Source: Curtobacterium luteum
Lineage (GTDB): Bacteria > Actinomycetota > Actinomycetes > Actinomycetales > Microbacteriaceae
Direction of reading: 5' to 3'
Assembly (NCBI RefSeq): GCF_014646995.1
Contig: NZ_BMOI01000012.1
Span: 62,001-126,000, forward strand
Length of the DNA stretch: 64,000 nucleotides
The notes under the pieces were generated by a model that saw nothing but the letters and a program-made list of their open reading frames with translations, was not told the origin of the DNA and did not search any database. Positions 60,916-64,000 of this stretch are shown here, piece by piece; the stretch's first letter is position 1; each line of letters opens with the position of its first letter. The position numbers and the translations under genes are program-made.

Positions 60916-62364
60916 GTGAGCAGCACAGTCAAGAGTCTCGTACCGGCCCGGATGGACCGGCTGCCGTGGACCAGGTTCCACTGGAGCGTCGTCGTGGGCC
61001 TCGGTGTCTCGTGGGTCCTCGACGGCCTCGAGATCCAGATCGTCTCGAACGCGGGCTTCCAGAAGGACCTCGACCTGACAGCGCAGGCGGTCCTCAACCT
61101 GGGGACGATCTACCTCGTGGGGCAGGTGGTCGGCGCGATCGTCTTCGGCCGTCTGTCCGACAAGCTCGGGCGCCGGAAGCTGTTCATCCTGACGCTCGCG
61201 ATCTACCTCATCGGGTCGGGCATCGCCGGTCTCGCGCAGGACTTCTGGTTCCTCGCGGCGTTCCGGTTCGTCGCCGGTCTCGGCATCGGCGGCGAGTACG
61301 CGGCGATCAACTCCGCGATCGACGAGCTCATCCCGTCGAAGTACCGCGGGCACGTCGACATCGCGATCAACGGCACGTACTGGGGCGGCGCGGCCCTGGG
61401 CGCGTTCGCCAACATCTACCTGCTCGACCCGTCGATCTTCGCGGAGAACATCGGGTGGCGCATCGGGTTCTTCCTCGGGCCGGTGCTCGGCATCGCGATC
61501 ATCTTCCTGCGGCGGCACATCCCGGAGAGTCCTCGCTGGATGATGACCCACGGCAAGGAGGAGGAAGCCGAGCGGACGGTCTCGGAGATCGAGGCGTCCG
61601 TGGAGCGCTCGACCGGTGAGCGGCTGCCGGACGTCGACCCGTCGAAGGCCATGACGGTGACGCCGTTGGACAACGTGCGTTTCCGCACCATCGTCAAGGT
61701 GCTGTTCAAGCAGTACCCGAAGCGCACGCTCGTCGGCGCGACGATGATGATCACGCAGGCGTTCCTCTACAACGCGATCTTCTTCAGCTACGCGCTCGTG
61801 CTCACGAACTTCTTCGGGCTGAAGACCTCGCAGACGTCGGTCTACTTCTTCCCGTTCGCGATCGGCAACCTGCTCGGGCCGCTCATCCTCGGTCGGTTCT
61901 TCGACACGTGGGGCCGTCGGCAGATGATCTTCCTGACGTACCTCGTGTCGGGGCTCGTGCTCGCGACGTCGGCGTTCCTGTTCCGCGTCGACGCCATCAG
62001 CGCCACCGTGCAGGTCGTCTTCTGGTGCGTCTCGTTCTTCTTCGCGTCGGCGGGTGCGTCGAGCGCCTACCTGACGGTGTCGGAGATCTTCCCGCTCGAG
62101 CTGCGGTCGCAGGCGATCTCCTACTTCTTCGCCCTGGCACAGATCTTCGGTGCGATCGCCCCGGCGATCTACGGCGCGTTCATCGGGGACGGCTCGTCGC
62201 GTGAACCGCTGTTCTGGGGGTACCTGCTCGGCTCGGCGGTGATGATCATCGGCGGCGTGATCGCCTTGGTCTTCGGGGTGGACTCCGCCCGGAAGGGGCT
62301 CGAGGACATCACCCAGCCGCTCTCCGTCCTCACGGGCGAGGAGGAGCCCGCGAAACAGCGGTGA
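60916..62364 (+). CDS. MFS transporter, sugar-porter/metabolite:H+ symporter type
   Basis: The 482-residue protein has twelve spans, the loop 2-3 motif GRLSDKLGRRKLF near residue 82, RFVAGLGIGGEYAAINSAIDEL near 120, PESPRW near 205 and the loop 8-9 GRFFDTWGRRQM near 330, as in sugar porters and aromatic/nicotinate-type carriers. Substrate unknown. GTG 60916 has TAGGTT eight bases upstream. A GntR gene follows, with a candidate operator right at this stop codon, so the pair may be linked. Confidence 0.88.
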   Translation: MSSTVKSLVPARMDRLPWTRFHWSVVVGLGVSWVLDGLEIQIVSNAGFQKDLDLTAQAVLNLGTIYLVGQVVGAIVFGRLSDKLGRRKLFILTLAIYLIGSGIAGLAQDFWFLAAFRFVAGLGIGGEYAAINSAIDELIPSKYRGHVDIAINGTYWGGAALGAFANIYLLDPSIFAENIGWRIGFFLGPVLGIAIIFLRRHIPESPRWMMTHGKEEEAERTVSEIEASVERSTGERLPDVDPSKAMTVTPLDNVRFRTIVKVLFKQYPKRTLVGATMMITQAFLYNAIFFSYALVLTNFFGLKTSQTSVYFFPFAIGNLLGPLILGRFFDTWGRRQMIFLTYLVSGLVLATSAFLFRVDAISATVQVVFWCVSFFFASAGASSAYLTVSEIFPLELRSQAISYFFALAQIFGAIAPAIYGAFIGDGSSREPLFWGYLLGSAVMIIGGVIALVFGVDSARKGLEDITQPLSVLTGEEEPAKQR

Positions 62365-62383
62365 CATTCTGGATGCAGAGTGT
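62364..62383. promoter_or_regulatory. Imperfect palindrome, candidate GntR operator
   Basis: ACATTCTGGATGCAGAGTGT pairs at 8 of 10 positions across its centre. It begins at the last base of the MFS stop codon and lies about 130 bases before the GntR start. Confidence 0.4.
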
Positions 62384-62420
62384 TTAGCGCACGTGCGCGG
62401 CGCGTGCCACGCTCACCCGC

Positions 62421-62504
62421 ATGGCACTCCTCCACAAGACGCTCGACGCGCTGACGATCCACGACGGTCACCGTCCCGACCCGGACGGTGGCCGTCGTGC
62501 GTGA
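62421..62504 (+). other. Possible 27-codon upstream reading frame before GntR
   Basis: ATG 62421 opens a 27-residue frame (start MALLHKTLDALTIHD) that ends at TGA 62502-62504, 10 bases before the chosen GntR GTG. CACGCT lies seven bases upstream of the ATG. It could be a leader peptide, or chance. Confidence 0.25.
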
Positions 62505-62514
62505 CGCTGGCGGT

Positions 62515-63195
62515 GTGGAACGCAGACCTGAACGACGCCGGCCCCGACGGCCCGACCAACTCGCCGTGCGACGCAGTCTGCTGCGTGACGCGGTGTTCGC
62601 CATCGTGCTCGAGAACGTGCTGCTCGGCGTGTACCGGCGGGGCGAACGGCTCCGGCTCGAGCAGCTCGCCGAGGACCTCCGGGTCTCGCGCACCCCGGTC
62701 CGCGAAGCCCTGGCCCCGCTCGAGTCGCTCCGACTGGTGTCGGTGCAGCGGTACGTCGGGGTGGTCATCGCGCACTGGTCGGTCGAGCAGATGTGCGAGC
62801 GGCTGCGGATCGCCCGGACGATGCTCGTCGAGCCGCCCGGTGACGGCACGGGGACGTCGGAGCGCTTCGACCGGCGGGCGATCGCGGACTGCCGGTCCGA
62901 AGCCGGGTGTTTCGTCGAGCTCGCCGCGTGGGTGCTCCGGCGGTCGGGGGCGTCGGTGTCCGCGGACTGGGTCGAGTCCCAGTTCGCCGTGCTGGACGTG
63001 TTCTTCACCGACGACGTGTGCGCTGCGAACGGGATCGACGCCGCGGTCGACCGACGGCGGCGGGTGGCCCTGGTCGAACGGGCGTGCGCCGCGGCGGACG
63101 GTGACGCCGTCGACGGGTGTGCGAAGGCGCTCGTGGAGCTCGTGGACGCACTGATCGGGATGCCCGAACGGTTCCGCATGAAGGCGTCGGCGTGA
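62515..63195 (+). CDS. GntR family transcriptional regulator (FCD-type)
   Basis: The 226-residue protein has a GntR winged helix at residues 15-75 (LLGVYRRGERLRLEQLAEDLRVSRTPVREALAPLESLRLVSVQ) and a helical sensor domain. Starts at 62488, 62497 and 62515 are all possible; GTG 62515 is chosen because GACGCT lies six bases upstream. Its likely target is the adjacent MFS gene or itself. The sensor domain is a little short for the FCD class, and the ligand is unknown. Confidence 0.8.
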   Translation: MERRPERRRPRRPDQLAVRRSLLRDAVFAIVLENVLLGVYRRGERLRLEQLAEDLRVSRTPVREALAPLESLRLVSVQRYVGVVIAHWSVEQMCERLRIARTMLVEPPGDGTGTSERFDRRAIADCRSEAGCFVELAAWVLRRSGASVSADWVESQFAVLDVFFTDDVCAANGIDAAVDRRRRVALVERACAAADGDAVDGCAKALVELVDALIGMPERFRMKASA

Positions 63196-63207
63196 GTCCC
63201 GCCCTGG

Positions 63208-63238
63208 ACGGGGGCGCGGTGGTGGGCCGCGCCCCCGT
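63208..63238 (+). terminator. Hairpin after the GntR gene
   Basis: ACGGGGGCGCGG (63208-63219) pairs fully with CCGCGCCCCCGT (63227-63238) across a 7-base loop, 12 bases after the stop. The rest of 63196-63516 (321 bp) shows only a weak inverted repeat (ATGCAG...CTGCAT, about 63372-63406) and a tRNA promoter. Confidence 0.7.
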
Positions 63239-63484
63239 CGAGTCGCCCCGCCGGCTGGACACGTCGCGATCGGGCGCGCGGGTCCTGCTGACGTCGGCGG
63301 GGCGACGCCGGGTGCTGTGTCGCGACTACGGGGAGGACCCCGGAACGTGATCGCCGCGTCCCGATGATGCTATGCAGCGGGGTACGCGGCGACAACCCCT
63401 GCATGTCCCCACTTCGGGGGATCGGCCGGATCGAGCCGCCGCGCGCGGGTGGTCACCGGAGGTCGAGAGCGTGCTCGTCCTCCT

Positions 63485-63490
63485 GTATGG
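63485..63490 (+). promoter_or_regulatory. TATGGT -10 of tRNA-Ser(GCU)
   Basis: TATGGT lies about 27 bases before the mature tRNA, in CTCCTGTATGGTGGGG. No strong -35 is visible. Confidence 0.4.
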
Positions 63491-63516
63491 TGGGGGCAGC
63501 GCTCGTGAGGGCGCAT

Positions 63517-63606
63517 GGAGACGTCGCATAGTCAGGCCGAGTGCACCACCCTGCTAAGGTGGAGTCCCCTTTGAGGGGACCGAGGGTTCAAATCCCTCCG
63601 TCTCCG
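63517..63606 (+). tRNA. tRNA-Ser (anticodon GCU)
   Basis: Acceptor GGAGACG pairs with CGTCTCC, discriminator G; CCA is not encoded (CAC follows). The anticodon arm CCACC-CTGCTAA-GGTGG gives GCU, reading AGC and AGU. The long variable arm (GTCCCC...GGGGAC) and the T loop GTTCAAATC are typical of tRNA-Ser. Confidence 0.96.
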
Positions 63607-63616
63607 CACAACGCCG

Positions 63617-63644
63617 CAGCCCCGGTCCGATCGGACCGGGGCTG
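63617..63644 (+). terminator. 28-bp perfect palindrome after tRNA-Ser(GCU)
   Basis: CAGCCCCGGTCCGA is followed directly by its reverse complement, 10 bases after the tRNA. It probably ends the tRNA transcript. Confidence 0.7.
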
Positions 63645-63688
63645 TCGTCGTCCGGAGCTGTCGTCGTCCGGAGCTGTCGTCGTCCGGC
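63641..63688. repeat. Three tandem 16-bp repeats GCTGTCGTCGTCCGGA
   Basis: The unit occurs three times in a row after the tRNA terminator (last copy ends in C). The spacer lies between convergent tRNA and MFS genes and holds no reading frame of note. Confidence 0.75.
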
Positions 63689-63725
63689 CCACGCGTCCCC
63701 CGGGGTGTGACGCGGACCCGAGTGC

Positions 63726-64000
63726 TCACACCGTGACGATCGACCCCGTCGTGGTGGTCCGCGCGGGATGACGGCGAGCAGCGGCTGCGGCGACCGCGGT
63801 CAGGGCGACCGACGCCACCGTGATGCCCGCTCCGGCCCAGATCGGCGAGGTGTAGCCGAGGCCAGCGGCGATGGTCAGCCCGCCGATCCAGGCACCGAGG
63901 GCGTTCCCGAGGTTGAACGCCGCGATGTTCGCACCGCTGGCGAGCGTCGGCGCGTGGTCGGCGTGCAGCATCACGCGGGTCTGCAGTGCCGGGACGGTGG
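63726..64000 (-). CDS. MFS transporter, C-terminal part (cut by window edge)
   Basis: About 91 C-terminal residues are visible on the minus strand, ending at TGA 63728-63726. SGANIAAFNLGNALGAWIGGLTIAAGLGY and the next hydrophobic helix match the last two spans of DHA1-type AraJ/YdhP exporters. The rest lies beyond the window. Confidence 0.75.
   Translation of the reverse strand, partial: TVPALQTRVMLHADHAPTLASGANIAAFNLGNALGAWIGGLTIAAGLGYTSPIWAGAGITVASVALTAVAAAAARRHPARTTTTGSIVTV

Noticed and set aside
63372..63557. Plus-strand frame overlapping tRNA-Ser(GCU)
   Set aside because: It runs into the tRNA, lacks motifs and is best explained by GC-rich chance.

Overview
This window is chromosomal DNA of a very high-GC actinobacterium. 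The codon usage, the many GTG starts, the order rsmI-metG-tatD-rsmA-ispE next to a PMT mannosyltransferase, and the phosphatase-DUF3090-SCO1664 trio all fit Microbacteriaceae (a Curtobacterium-like organism). That family and genus placement is inference. No phage, IS element or CRISPR array was seen. Two serine tRNA genes are present.

Layout. 1-5212: a minus-strand run with a partial HrpA-type helicase, a DUF255 thioredoxin-like protein, a small P-loop kinase, an NAD-dependent epimerase and a rhodanese. 5847-8196: a DHA2 drug exporter divergent from its likely TetR repressor, with two operator copies between them. 8234-19600: PMT mannosyltransferase, then the housekeeping series rsmI, metG, tatD, rsmA, a membrane protein, an ATP-grasp ligase, a sulfur pair (flavin monooxygenase plus MetY) and ispE. 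19665-31623: a molybdenum region with an HTH-TOBE protein, a MoeB-rhodanese, modABC, a Ca2+/H+ antiporter, moaD, moaA, two membrane glycosyltransferases and a membrane-anchored molybdoenzyme. 31633-37276: MarR, pheA, a diacylglycerol kinase, serS and a HAD phosphatase. 37277-42545: tRNA-Ser(UGA), a ribulose-monophosphate pair (hxlB, hxlA) with a divergent LuxR-type regulator, mtnN and a PepSY membrane protein. 42612-43224: remains of two regulators. 43358-49928: a BLUF photoreceptor, a fucoside locus whose alpha-L-fucosidase carries an in-frame stop, a TetR, a GNAT and a second BLUF gene. 49925-56984: an MFS, a two-component system next to an ABC exporter, and the phosphatase-DUF3090-SCO1664 operon. 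57189-64000: an AAA ATPase/vWA pair, an MFS with a GntR regulator, tRNA-Ser(GCU) and the end of another MFS.

How the genes work together. The molybdenum genes cover molybdate uptake, two cofactor-synthesis steps, sulfur-carrier activation and one enzyme that uses the cofactor. hxlA/hxlB fix or release formaldehyde under local control. The fucoside locus pairs a LacI regulator with fucosidase, mutarotase and aldo-keto reductase, but the fucosidase looks disabled.

The most striking features are not single genes. (1) A family of eight 42-bp palindromes lies between genes, with paired changes in the two arms. (2) Three other short-palindrome repeat families fill spacers, and one copy lies inside the linker of the molybdoenzyme. 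(3) Nineteen genes show TAnnnT followed by exactly 6-7 bases and then the start codon, the mark of leaderless transcription; in three of them the TAG stop of the previous gene is the first half of the -10 element. (4) A TGG-to-TGA change interrupts the fucosidase.
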